Positions 16,747 to 26,232 of a stretch of DNA of 64,000 nucleotides are shown one piece after another. A model generated the notes under the pieces. It was not told the DNA's origin. It worked only from the letters and a program-made list of their open reading frames with translations, and ran no database searches. The stretch covers positions 2,294,001 to 2,358,000 of the forward strand of contig CAVQEK010000004.1 in assembly GCA_963711495.1 (NCBI GenBank). Direction: 5' to 3'. The position numbers and the translations under genes are program-made. How positions within the stretch are numbered: position 1 is the first letter of the stretch; every line of letters starts with the position of its first letter. Source of the stretch: CAVQEK01 sp963711495 (lineage in GTDB: Bacteria > Bacteroidota > Bacteroidia > Cytophagales > Cyclobacteriaceae).

Positions 16747-19628
16747 TTGTTTGCGATTAATCCTTTGACTATCGAAATGTCGGTTGCCGTTTTTGGCTGA
16801 AATGAATCACTGGCCATATACTTTTTCAAACTGAAGAGTAATTGCCTGGCTTCAGGCCGGTTTGCCACGTCATTAAGCAGGTCGATCCCGGATATTAATA
16901 ATTTCCCCTCGCTGACTTTCACTTCGAAAATGAGGCCGAGTGGCTGGTTGTCAAACCAGTCATCGATCACCCTGACGATTGGTTTTAGCGATGGCGGGAA
17001 ATCACTGAGCAGGATGGCGTCGGAGTGACTCATAGCATCCCACCACTGCCAGTTGCTGTAGTACTCCGAGGGGAAAGCTGACAAGGCAGGATGACTGGGA
17101 TTGCACAAAATTCCCAGGGTATGTGGTGCTTGTCCACGCGTCCAGGCCGTGTTCCAGAAAATGCTGGAAAACCCAATGTCTGCGTCGCCACCTTTATCCG
17201 GTTTTAGGCTTCCTTTTTTGAGTGTGAGCAACACCTTGCCGCCCTGCTCAAGAAAATCGATGGTTGACTGATCAAGGTTTTGCACCACCCTGAAATCTTC
17301 CGATCCCGCAACTACTGGCAACTGACCGGGATAAACCCACAGGTCCCAGCTGTTTTCAAATTCATTGACTTTTACAGTAAGCACTACTTTTTCTGCAGTC
17401 TTTATACCCTGGAGTTTAACCGATATTTTCCCCAGGCCAATGCCATTGCCAATCGGAATATCGGCAATAGGCAATTTCCCGTCGGCAATGAAAGAGCCTC
17501 TGGGACCTGTAAGTTTCCATTCGGGTTGAACCTGCCGCAGTGGTTGCGGTCCAAAATGGGCAATTTCCACAGAAGCTTCCAGTGTTTCACCATCCAGGTA
17601 AACCCGTTTGGGCAATCGCACCAATGGCACCGTGGCATTGCAAAACCGGTGATATTCCTGTGCAGAAATGTATCCTTTTTCGTCCCAGAACGGATCGAGC
17701 ACCCCCACTAGCGCTGTGCCCTGTCCCGGAAAATCGTGAAGATCGAGCAGTTCGAATCCCGCCTGGTCCTTGGTGCGCAGTGCGGTTTCAATGTCTGCTT
17801 TATAACACAACGCCTGCAGTTTACCGGAAGCCAGCAGGAAACTGTCTGCCAGGGCGCCCATATGATTTTCCTCCAGAGATTCCCGGAATATTTCAAAGTT
17901 TTTGGCCCGCAGCAGACCGTTGTATTTACTGATCTCTTTAAAATTGGGATACACACACCACTGACCGATCTCATGAGAAACGATTGGTTTGTCGTGTTGC
18001 TGAATAAAATCCTCAAAGTCGAACATGGTTTGCGGAGGCTGACTGTTAATGATGCTATTCAATCCGGCCCCCCAGGCCTGTATCCGTGGTGCCGGCGTAA
18101 TATGATAGTCGTTGACCGGGATCATGGGCCAGCCCGAACCACTGCTGTATATCCTCCGCGGATCTTTTATTTTCCAGTAGTTCACGTATCGCGTCAAATA
18201 ATCCACCTGATTTTTACCAGCCGGTTCGTTGCCGTAATCCATCATACAAAATGAGGGATGATTGCCGTATTGTTTTAAATTATGCGCTGTTTCCTTGTAT
18301 AAAAACTCATCGATGGGTTTGCCATCACCAATACTCGACGAAGTGTTGGCCCAGGAGGAATTTTCCACATGCAGATAAATGCCTTCCCGGTCCGCGGCTT
18401 CGAAGGCAGCTTCAGGCGGGCACCAGGAGTGAAAACGCATGTGATTGAGGCCAAAGGACTTTATGATCCGGAAAATACGGAGCCAATCTGCGACCTCTGT
18501 AGCAGGATAACCTGTTTTGGGAAAGATGGCACATTCCAGGGTACCCCGCAAAAAGACCTGCCGGCCATTGACGAGGATGTGCCTTCCTTTCGTGGTGATC
18601 TCCCGCATCCCAAAGGTCACTTGTTTCGTGGCAGTTATATGGTTGTTGTTTGGCGTGACTTGTACTTTAAGCTGGTATAAATTGGGTTCAAACTCATCCC
18701 ACAAAAGCGGATCATCGCCCATGCCATATTCGAGATCAACAACGACTTCATCCGGCGGAAGCTGGATTGCTTTTGTTTTATCGGGAAGCTTTTCTTTTCG
18801 GGAACTGTTAAAATTGCTGACTTTCAGGCTTATTTTGGCATTTTCGACATTGCCGGAGCTGTTTTGTATCGCGACTTTTACCCGGATCATTTTCTTCTGA
18901 ATATCCGGGTAAACCTGGACATCGGAAATGTAGATTTTAGGCTGGCTTTCCAAGGCTATTTTTCCGACAATCCCATTCCAGTTGGTTTGCGTGTGGTCGG
19001 TGATGCTGTGTGAGTTGATGCCCACATCGATATCCTTGATCCGGTTGTCCACACGAATGGTGATCTGATGTTTCCCCGGCGTCAGCCCATTGGTGAGGTC
19101 AAAAATATGCGGAGAACCCAGGGTATTTTCCATGCCCACTTTGTTGTCGTCGACCCAAACGGTCGTTTCCCAATGGCATCGCTCCAGGAACAGGTCGATG
19201 TGTTGGTCTTTCCAATCTCCCGGAATGTCAACTGTTTTCTGGTACCACGCCACCCCGACATAATGTTTCAGCGGTTGGAGCCAGAATGGAATTTTAATAT
19301 TTCCGGGCTCACGATACCTGGCGTATTTAGGAGCTGTGAAATACGAAGAATCCACGATCTGTCCTGTCCAATTTGTTTGCAAACTGATATCATTTCCTTT
19401 GCCATTGGCATTCATGGAGCCCGGCAGATGAACGGTGTCCTGTAATTGCTGATTGAACCAGGTTTCCTGTAATCCCAGGTCCAAAGAGTCGACCCGGAAT
19501 TTCCACGTACCTGCCAAATTAATTTCCCGGTTGTTCATATTGGATTGACAACCTGTTATTGTACTCCACAAAAAAAGAATTACAAGGCCGGTAACAACAA
19601 TTTGTACAGATGATCTAATAGGGTTCAT
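16743..19628 (-). CDS. GH2 family glycosidase lipoprotein
   Basis: The protein has 961 residues with a lipoprotein signal ending in ITGC (Cys27). Domains in order are a sugar-binding jelly roll (about 35-230), an immunoglobulin-like domain (230-340), a (beta/alpha)8 catalytic domain (about 340-640) and C-terminal domains including a glutamine-amidotransferase-like beta region. Catalytic residues are visible: GNEP with Glu468 as acid/base and IVSHEIGQW with Glu553 as nucleophile, the standard GH2 pair. It could be a beta-galactosidase, beta-glucuronidase or beta-mannosidase; the sequence alone does not decide. It starts 18 bp after the sugar porter gene, so the enzyme and transporter are co-transcribed. 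Confidence 0.85.
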   Translation of the reverse strand: MNPIRSSVQIVVTGLVILFLWSTITGCQSNMNNREINLAGTWKFRVDSLDLGLQETWFNQQLQDTVHLPGSMNANGKGNDISLQTNWTGQIVDSSYFTAPKYARYREPGNIKIPFWLQPLKHYVGVAWYQKTVDIPGDWKDQHIDLFLERCHWETTVWVDDNKVGMENTLGSPHIFDLTNGLTPGKHQITIRVDNRIKDIDVGINSHSITDHTQTNWNGIVGKIALESQPKIYISDVQVYPDIQKKMIRVKVAIQNSSGNVENAKISLKVSNFNSSRKEKLPDKTKAIQLPPDEVVVDLEYGMGDDPLLWDEFEPNLYQLKVQVTPNNNHITATKQVTFGMREITTKGRHILVNGRQVFLRGTLECAIFPKTGYPATEVADWLRIFRIIKSFGLNHMRFHSWCPPEAAFEAADREGIYLHVENSSWANTSSSIGDGKPIDEFLYKETAHNLKQYGNHPSFCMMDYGNEPAGKNQVDYLTRYVNYWKIKDPRRIYSSGSGWPMIPVNDYHITPAPRIQAWGAGLNSIINSQPPQTMFDFEDFIQQHDKPIVSHEIGQWCVYPNFKEISKYNGLLRAKNFEIFRESLEENHMGALADSFLLASGKLQALCYKADIETALRTKDQAGFELLDLHDFPGQGTALVGVLDPFWDEKGYISAQEYHRFCNATVPLVRLPKRVYLDGETLEASVEIAHFGPQPLRQVQPEWKLTGPRGSFIADGKLPIADIPIGNGIGLGKISVKLQGIKTAEKVVLTVKVNEFENSWDLWVYPGQLPVVAGSEDFRVVQNLDQSTIDFLEQGGKVLLTLKKGSLKPDKGGDADIGFSSIFWNTAWTRGQAPHTLGILCNPSHPALSAFPSEYYSNWQWWDAMSHSDAILLSDFPPSLKPIVRVIDDWFDNQPLGLIFEVKVSEGKLLISGIDLLNDVANRPEARQLLFSLKKYMASDSFQPKTATDISIVKGLIANN

Positions 19629-19646
19629 ATGCTTTATAGTTAAAAT

Positions 19647-21056
19647 CTATGAAATAAACGTGCTATGTTCCTCAAATAGCATGTGTTCGATTTCCTCTAA
19701 TGATTTGCCTTTGGTTTCCACTAGCCGCGAACGGATAAATACCCATCCGGCCAGGCAGATGATACCGTAAAGCCAAAAAGTACCGGAAGCTTTGAGTGCG
19801 TCATTGAATAATGGGAATGTATAGGTTAGAATGAAACTGGCTGCCCACAAAGCAGTGGTTGAAATCGCCATGGCCACCCCTCTGAATTTATTGGGGAAAA
19901 TTTCAGAGAGTAAAACCCAGGTCACCGGGGCCAAAGACATGGCGTAACACGCAATAGCCATCACCACCAGCACCAGTAAGGGCCAGCCTTGGATGTTTAA
20001 AAAGAATAAAAGGCCCATTACAGCATATATTCCGGCCAATCCCGCAGCCCCGAATTGCATCAGCGCTTTGCGTCCCCAGCGATCCACCACCCGCATAGCC
20101 ACCAGTGTAAATACCAGGTTGACACTTCCGGTGATCACAATGTTGAACAGGATATCCGAAATGCCATAGCCGGCAGCGGCGAACACTTCCTGGGCGTAAT
20201 TGAAGATGACATTGATACCACACCATTGTTGAAAAACCGCCAATACCACACCGATGATAATCAATTTACTGGCCCTGGGCTCAAGCAGCATTTTAAGGTT
20301 TACCTTTTTACCTGCATTTTTTAATGTTTTCTCAATCTCCTTAAGCTCCTGTCGGGCATAAACAGCGCCGCCAATTTTGTCGAGAATATGCAATGACTTT
20401 TCATGTTTATTTTGTTTGGCCAGCCACCGGGGACTTTCAGGCAGAAACCACATCAAAATAAAAAACAGCAGTGCCGGAACATTTTCAGCCCAGAACATCC
20501 AACGCCATCCCATCTGCCCATTCCAGGATTGTAAAATGGAAGAGGCATCATTTTGGTTTACTTTATCGGCAATCATCCAGTTGACTAATTGGGCTGCAAG
20601 TATGCCAATCACGATGGTGAGTTGATTGATGGAAACAAACCTACCGCGATACTTGCCCGGGGTCACCTCGGCAATATACATTGGCGACAGGTTGGAAGCC
20701 AGCCCAATGCCCAAACCACCAATAATCCTGAACAAAATAAACCCATCGTAATGATTGGTGGCACCGGTACCGACTGCTGAAATAATAAACAATGCTGCTG
20801 ATAATATCAGCAATCTTTTCCGTCCATAGCGGTCGCTGAGCAATCCCGACAATAAAGCGCCGAGGAGACAACCGGCCAGCGCGCTGCTCATCGCCCAACC
20901 CTGTTGTGCCGGATTTGCGCTAATGTCAAAAAATACTTCGTAAAAGGGTTTGGCTCCTCCAATCACTACCCAGTCATAGCCGAATAACAGTCCGCCCATG
21001 GCTGAAACCATGGAAATCGCCAACACATAATAAAATTTTATTCCGGTATTATTCAT
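19647..21056 (-). CDS. MFS sugar porter (XylE/GLUT-like)
   Basis: A 469-residue protein with 12 hydrophobic segments. Sugar-porter signatures are present: GGLLFGYDWVVIGG in helix 1, DRYGRKRLL (residues 75-83) in the first cytoplasmic loop, PESPRWL after helix 6, QQWCGIN in helix 7, and DRWGRKALM in the second half. It would import a monosaccharide by proton symport or facilitated diffusion. It is the first gene of the operon with the GH2 lipoprotein and the DUF5107 protein, and is divergent from an AraC-type regulator 112 bp away. Confidence 0.9.
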   Translation of the reverse strand: MNNTGIKFYYVLAISMVSAMGGLLFGYDWVVIGGAKPFYEVFFDISANPAQQGWAMSSALAGCLLGALLSGLLSDRYGRKRLLILSAALFIISAVGTGATNHYDGFILFRIIGGLGIGLASNLSPMYIAEVTPGKYRGRFVSINQLTIVIGILAAQLVNWMIADKVNQNDASSILQSWNGQMGWRWMFWAENVPALLFFILMWFLPESPRWLAKQNKHEKSLHILDKIGGAVYARQELKEIEKTLKNAGKKVNLKMLLEPRASKLIIIGVVLAVFQQWCGINVIFNYAQEVFAAAGYGISDILFNIVITGSVNLVFTLVAMRVVDRWGRKALMQFGAAGLAGIYAVMGLLFFLNIQGWPLLVLVVMAIACYAMSLAPVTWVLLSEIFPNKFRGVAMAISTTALWAASFILTYTFPLFNDALKASGTFWLYGIICLAGWVFIRSRLVETKGKSLEEIEHMLFEEHSTFIS

Positions 21057-21133
21057 CGTTTAACTATTCAGGCCAAAGATTAAAGGTAGTGGGATGTATT
21101 TAAAATGCCAATGGAAAAATTATTGAAAAAGAT

Positions 21134-21153
21134 GGATAATATTCTTATAATCC
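21134..21153. promoter_or_regulatory. Imperfect palindrome between sugar porter and AraC gene
   Basis: GGATAATATTCTTATAATCC matches its reverse complement at 14 of 20 positions. It lies 15 bp ahead of the AraC start in a 111-bp divergent intergenic region. It is a candidate binding site for control of both directions, by inference from position only. Confidence 0.3.
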
Positions 21154-21167
21154 AAAAAAATTAGATT

Positions 21168-22046
21168 ATGAAGATCAGAGAGGGTTTTGAAGGTCAACGA
21201 ATGATCGTGCTACCGGAAAAGATCTGCGATGAACTCAGAGTCAATCCGATAACAAAGAATCTTTATGTCACCGATATCGGTTTTTATCCACAGGCCAAAT
21301 ACCACCATCGGGAAAGGAAAGAAGGTAGTAAGCAAAATATTCTTATTTATTGCCTCGATGGAGCGGGGTGGTTCTCAACGGACCATAACAAAGAATATAT
21401 TCGGCAAAACCAATTTTTTGTTCTTCCCGCCGGATGCGGTCATGCATATGGCGCCTCCGTGGCCAACCCATGGTCTATCTATTGGTTACACTTTACGGGA
21501 ACAAATGCCCGATTATTCACTGATGAAGTGGTCAGAGCACGTCAATTGGATGAACGATCGACACTTCGAAATCAGGAGCGGCTCCATTTATTTGAGGAAA
21601 TTTATCACAATCTCTCTTCCGGCTACAGTCTGGATAACCTGGAATATGCCAGTATTTGTTTGTGGCATTTACTGGGCACTTTTAAATATCAATCACAATT
21701 CGCGCTGTACCGGGAACCGGTTACACTTGATAAAATAGAGCGCAGTATTGCTTTTATGACCGAAAATATTCATCAATTGTTGACCCTGGAACAAATCGCC
21801 GGACATTGTGAATTGTCGGTATCTCATTTTTCGCTGTCATTCAAGCGGCGTACTTCACGCACTCCAATGGATTATTTTATGCATTTGAAAATACAGGAAG
21901 CGTGTCGATGGCTGGATTTCTCCCCATTGAAGGTTCGGGAAGTTGGATGGAAGATTGGAATCTCTGATTCTTATTATTTTTCCAGGGTATTTCGAAAGAT
22001 TATGGGTGTTTCCCCCAAAGCTTATCGAAATAAAGTGAAAGGTTAA
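21168..22046 (+). CDS. AraC-family transcriptional regulator with cupin sensor domain
   Basis: A 292-residue protein. The N-terminal half (about 1-160) is an AraC-type cupin sugar-binding domain (KQNILIYCLDGAGWFS, QNQFFVLPAGCGHAYGA, WSIYWLHFTG). The C-terminal 100 residues hold two helix-turn-helix motifs (LTLEQIAGHCELSVSHFSLSFKRRTSRTPMDYF and VREVGWKIGISDSYYFSRVFRKIMGVSPKAYR). It probably activates the divergent porter-GH2-DUF5107 operon in response to a sugar. The closing FRKIMGVSPKAYR is the standard AraC/XylS signature. Confidence 0.9.
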   Translation: MKIREGFEGQRMIVLPEKICDELRVNPITKNLYVTDIGFYPQAKYHHRERKEGSKQNILIYCLDGAGWFSTDHNKEYIRQNQFFVLPAGCGHAYGASVANPWSIYWLHFTGTNARLFTDEVVRARQLDERSTLRNQERLHLFEEIYHNLSSGYSLDNLEYASICLWHLLGTFKYQSQFALYREPVTLDKIERSIAFMTENIHQLLTLEQIAGHCELSVSHFSLSFKRRTSRTPMDYFMHLKIQEACRWLDFSPLKVREVGWKIGISDSYYFSRVFRKIMGVSPKAYRNKVKG

Positions 22047-22047
22047 A

Positions 22048-22134
22048 AACACCGAATATTGCATTTTAAATGAAAACAATGAACCTTACCGGACAAGCTG
22101 TTCAGTAAAATCGGAAAATACGATATTCGGTGTT
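22048..22134. repeat. 12-bp perfect inverted repeat with 63-base loop
   Basis: AACACCGAATAT (22048-22059) and ATATTCGGTGTT (22123-22134) are exact reverse complements. They lie in the convergent intergenic region immediately after the AraC stop codon. There is no T-run beside either arm. It may be a bidirectional transcription-stop structure, a small-RNA-like hairpin or a mobile-element relic. Confidence 0.55.
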
Positions 22135-22144
22135 GGTCCGTTAT

Positions 22145-22621
22145 TCAGGCACGTTTCTTAAGAATATTCTGGTCACTTTCCAATTCACGTTCTGCAGTCA
22201 TGGTTCCGATATCTTCAATATCAAACGCACTGAGGGGCTTATCACGAACCCTGGAAAATGTTCTGTAGCGATATACACCACTCAATTCAGGATTTTCAAT
22301 AAATGTGCCCAAACCAAACAACAGCGGCGGATTATGTAGTCCGGTATAAAGATTGGTATACCGTTCCATGAACCGGACCAATTCTTCTGCTGGCAGATCC
22401 AGGCTGAGGATGATCAGATCTTCGAGTTGCTCATCCTGATAAAATTTTTGATTGAGATATTCAATGCCTTTTTCAACATTCGGCTTCCACACCAGTGTTC
22501 CTTTGAATTTCAACAATTCGAACATACGGTGGATCAAAAACACATCGGTCTCGTTTTCTTCAATAATCAAAATAGACGGATTTTTCACTGGTGTTTTTGA
22601 ATGGGTTCTTTCATTCATCAT
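22145..22621 (-). CDS. Degenerate response-regulator receiver domain protein
   Basis: A protein of about 158 residues when started at the double Met at 22621/22618 (an in-frame ATG at 22666 would add 15 residues). It begins with the receiver-like strand SILIIEENETDVFLIHRMFELLKF, where the acidic pair is EE instead of the usual DD. The strand that normally carries the phosphorylated Asp reads DLIILSLDLPAEE, with Ser at the expected Asp position. The Rcp1/CheY-like fold is therefore probable but phosphorylation is doubtful. The C-terminus is not recognised. It converges on the AraC gene. Confidence 0.55.
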   Translation of the reverse strand: MMNERTHSKTPVKNPSILIIEENETDVFLIHRMFELLKFKGTLVWKPNVEKGIEYLNQKFYQDEQLEDLIILSLDLPAEELVRFMERYTNLYTGLHNPPLLFGLGTFIENPELSGVYRYRTFSRVRDKPLSAFDIEDIGTMTAERELESDQNILKKRA

Positions 22622-23298
22622 TGGCACATTAATTACGGTTCTATCTAAAAAAATTTCAATCAACAAAATCTTTCTCCATAGGTGTGGCGGTTTAGTGGGT
22701 TATTGCCATTAAACCGGACCTAATCATCAATTCAGGTCATAAAAAAAACATTCGATCCATCCGCTGTCAAAGGATGCGATTCATGGGTTGGTTTATTGAA
22801 TTTCTTTTCCTTCGCGGTGAAAAAATTCACGGATGCAATTTAAAGATTATGGCGCACTTGGGACGTTTAAAATGAGGTTATCATTACCTAATGATTTTCA
22901 TGAATGTTTTCAATTAAAATTGTGGCCTTCCATTCGCGGATTGAAAACGAGTTGTCACAATAAACACCATATTGACTTACTGCCGCTTAAAAACTAATAA
23001 AAACGATCTACCGGCCCTGGAAACTAATACAATTTACCGAGGTAAGTTTTAAAATTGTTTGTGGTTTTTTAATTATATCATCATGCTTTTGCTATGTTTT
23101 GAATGATAGATAAACTCCATTAGTGTGTACATAAAGCGTGCATCCAAGATCGTTGATTCGGAATTCCCGATTGATATGAAAACCGCAATCAATAATCATA
23201 CTCAAGAGAAGAACGAAGAAGAATATTAAATCCATGGCAGTTGCGTTTTTTCAGTTTATATCATTATTTTTCCAACTAAGCAACACATTTTTTAATCC
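22622..23298. other. Non-coding stretch upstream of the rhamnosidase gene
   Basis: About 675 bp. It contains a 7-bp inverted repeat CGGTTTA (22688-22694) / TAAACCG (22710-22716) and an adjacent GACCT/AGGTC pair, both near the receiver-protein start. A 17-codon reading frame begins at 23176, but nothing supports it as a gene. No promoter could be assigned with confidence. Confidence 0.35.
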
Positions 23299-26151
23299 AT
23301 GAAAAAAATACCGTCCATCAGCAAAATGAATTGCAAAATTGTTGGCCAGCATACCGTAATGAATCATTGGGTCCGGGCTTGCATGTTAACCATAATTGTT
23401 ATGGTTCAAATGAACACGGTGCAGGCCGAATCCATTGTGACGGTGAGCAATCTGCGGTGCGATCACAGATTTGATCCAATAGGAATTGAGTCTTCCCAGC
23501 CTATGTTGAGCTGGCAGTTGGATGCCAATGAAAACAACCAGGCACAAACGGCTTTTCGGATCCTCGTATCGGATGAACCGGAAAAATTGCGTAAAAACCA
23601 GGGCAATTGCTGGGATTCAGGGAAAATTGTATCCGATCAATCTATTCTGGTTCCGTATCGGGGCATCACCCTGCAAACCGGCAAAACTTACTTTTGGCAA
23701 GTAATGGTTTGGGACAAGGACGGCAATCCCTCCGGCTGGAGCGGTATTTCTTCCTGGCAAATGGGACTTTTAAAACCTGAAGATTGGGGAGATGCACAAT
23801 GGGTCGCATATGATGAGATGGATCCGGCCAAACGGATTTTTCCGGGGATACACATCCCAGCCAAAAATCCCCAATATAAAGATGTACAAAGTGGAAATCA
23901 TGTGCTGCCCTTATTGCGTCTTACATTTCAAAGTAAAATGGACATTCAAAAAGCTACGATTTTCATTTCCGGTCTGGGACAATATGAGCTAAGTCTGAAT
24001 GGGAAAAAAGTCGGCGACGGTTTTTTGACACCGGGCTGGACGAATTACGATCAATATTGCTATTACAACGCATACGATGTTACCGATCAGGTACAAAACG
24101 GAAACAATGCGATTGGTGTTATGCTGGGCAATGGGTTTTATAATGTACCCAACGAACGCTATAGAAAATTACTGATCGCCTATGGTCATCCCAAGATGAT
24201 CTGTCGCATGATCATTGATTACGAAGATGGTTCCAGACAAGTGATTATTAGTGACGATCAATGGAAAACGGCTCCCGGTCCGATTACCTTTTCAAGCATA
24301 TACGGTGGTGAAGATTATGATGCAAATCTGGAACAACCCGGATGGGACGCGCCTGATTTCAATGCAGATACGTGGCGTAATGCCATGGAAGTAGCAGCAC
24401 CAACGGGAAAGTTGGTAGCGGAACAGGAAGATCCGATAAAGGCGGAACAGGTGCTCGAGGTGCAACGGGTCATTCCTCTGGCGAAAAATGAATATCTCTA
24501 CGATTTCGGTCAGAATGCTTCCGGGATTATTGAATTGAAAGTAAAGGGGCAAAAGGGCCATAAAATAAAACTCATTCCCAGTGAACTCGTCGATGAGCAC
24601 AATCATGCCAATCAGAATGACTCGGGAAAACCGTATTTTTTCACCTATACATTGAATGGAAAAGGCGTGGAAACCTGGCGTCCCAGGTTCTCCTACTATG
24701 GATTTCGTTATGTACAGGTGGAGGGCGCCGTTCCGGATACCACAGCTTCGACGGATGATGTACCGCATATTGAGTCGCTCAAATTTCTCCATACCCGTAA
24801 TGCTGCTCCGCGATTGGGTGAATTCGGTTGTTCGTCAGACTTGTTCAATCGAATTTATACCCTGATTAACTGGGCGATAAAGAGTAACTTCCAAAGTGTG
24901 ATCACCGATTGTCCTCATCGTGAAAAGCTGGGATGGCTGGAACAAACCTATCTGATGGGGGGCTCTATCCATGATAATTACGACGTTTACCAGGTATACA
25001 AAAAACTGGTGAATGATATGATCTATGCACAAACCAGTGATGGATTAATACCGGATATTGCACCTGAATATGTTGTCTTCCAGGAAGGATTCCGGGATTC
25101 CCCGGAATGGGGGAGTGCCGGTGTGATCTTGCCCTGGTTGCTCTACCGCTGGTATGGCGATAAGGAGATTATGCAAAAAGCCTGGTCGATGATGACCAAA
25201 TACGTCGCCTATCTGGAAAGTACATCGGATCATCATATTGTTACACACGGGTTGGGCGATTGGTATGATTTAGGGCCAAAATCTCCCGGGAAAGCACAAC
25301 TTACTCCCAAAGCGCTCACGGCTACGGCCATTTACTATTATGACCTTCACTTGCTCACCAAAATGGCAGAGACTTTGGGGAAACAAGACGAGGCACAACA
25401 ATTGCGTCAGCAGGCCAACATGGTGAAGGAGGCTTTCAATCAGCGATTTTTTGATGCTAAAGCAAATGTTTACGCCACGGGCAGTCAGACAGCGATGTCC
25501 ATGCCGCTGGCAGTGGGACTGGTAGATGAACAAAAGCAGGATGCTGTTTTGCATCAACTCGTAGAATCGATACGACAATCCGGAAATGCACTGACGGCCG
25601 GGGACGTAGGTTTTCACTTTTTGGTGAAAGCGCTGCAGGATGGCGGCCAATCCCAATTGCTTTACGAAATGAATTCCCGGGATGATGTGCCCGGTTATGG
25701 TTACCAACTCAAAAAAGGGGCAACGGCACTTACCGAATCCTGGGCCGCATTAGAAGAGTCTTCTAACAATCATTTGATGCTGGGTCATATTATGGAATGG
25801 TTCTATAGCGGATTGGCGGGCATCAATCAAACGGATGGTTCTGTTGGTTATAAGGAAGTCCTAATCAAGCCTACGCCCGTCGGGGACATTTCCTGGGCCA
25901 AAGGGTCTTTTAATTCACCTTATGGTGAGATAGAATCGCACTGGGAAAAACATAATAATTCCTTCGTTTTGAATATACAAATTCCGGTAAATACTACGGC
26001 TCATATTTCATTGCCAGCTACAACGACAAGCAAAATTACGGTGAATGGGAAAGATCCCAATCAGATTGAAGGTCTGGAGTTTTCCGGATTTTCCGAAGAA
26101 CGGGAAGACATCAAAGTAGGTTCCGGCAATTATCGTTTTGAAGTTAATTGA
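23299..26151 (+). CDS. GH78 alpha-L-rhamnosidase, secreted
   Basis: A 950-residue protein with a signal peptide (hydrophobic residues about 27-42, cleavage after VQA). Domains in order are an N-terminal fibronectin-like domain (about 45-155), beta-sandwich rhamnosidase domains (about 165-490), an (alpha/alpha)6 barrel (about 500-830) and a C-terminal beta-sandwich. Catalytic landmarks are DCPHREKLGW with Glu542, the general acid region, and TESWAALEESSNNH with Glu813 near the base. It would release terminal L-rhamnose from pectin or glycosides outside the cytoplasm. The start could also be the Met at residue 21 (23359); either keeps the signal peptide. It stands alone and converges on the SDR operon. 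Confidence 0.9.
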   Translation: MKKIPSISKMNCKIVGQHTVMNHWVRACMLTIIVMVQMNTVQAESIVTVSNLRCDHRFDPIGIESSQPMLSWQLDANENNQAQTAFRILVSDEPEKLRKNQGNCWDSGKIVSDQSILVPYRGITLQTGKTYFWQVMVWDKDGNPSGWSGISSWQMGLLKPEDWGDAQWVAYDEMDPAKRIFPGIHIPAKNPQYKDVQSGNHVLPLLRLTFQSKMDIQKATIFISGLGQYELSLNGKKVGDGFLTPGWTNYDQYCYYNAYDVTDQVQNGNNAIGVMLGNGFYNVPNERYRKLLIAYGHPKMICRMIIDYEDGSRQVIISDDQWKTAPGPITFSSIYGGEDYDANLEQPGWDAPDFNADTWRNAMEVAAPTGKLVAEQEDPIKAEQVLEVQRVIPLAKNEYLYDFGQNASGIIELKVKGQKGHKIKLIPSELVDEHNHANQNDSGKPYFFTYTLNGKGVETWRPRFSYYGFRYVQVEGAVPDTTASTDDVPHIESLKFLHTRNAAPRLGEFGCSSDLFNRIYTLINWAIKSNFQSVITDCPHREKLGWLEQTYLMGGSIHDNYDVYQVYKKLVNDMIYAQTSDGLIPDIAPEYVVFQEGFRDSPEWGSAGVILPWLLYRWYGDKEIMQKAWSMMTKYVAYLESTSDHHIVTHGLGDWYDLGPKSPGKAQLTPKALTATAIYYYDLHLLTKMAETLGKQDEAQQLRQQANMVKEAFNQRFFDAKANVYATGSQTAMSMPLAVGLVDEQKQDAVLHQLVESIRQSGNALTAGDVGFHFLVKALQDGGQSQLLYEMNSRDDVPGYGYQLKKGATALTESWAALEESSNNHLMLGHIMEWFYSGLAGINQTDGSVGYKEVLIKPTPVGDISWAKGSFNSPYGEIESHWEKHNNSFVLNIQIPVNTTAHISLPATTTSKITVNGKDPNQIEGLEFSGFSEEREDIKVGSGNYRFEVN

Positions 26152-26232
26152 TCCAAATGCAAAACTGAACGCAATCTTTAAATAATGTCCCATATCCAGG
26201 GATTAGCTTCATCTTGTGATGGGTCACGATTG

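Noticed and set aside
23176..23229. A 17-codon frame upstream of the rhamnosidase gene
   Set aside because: Very short, with no partner, hydrophobic design or recognisable leader-peptide features.
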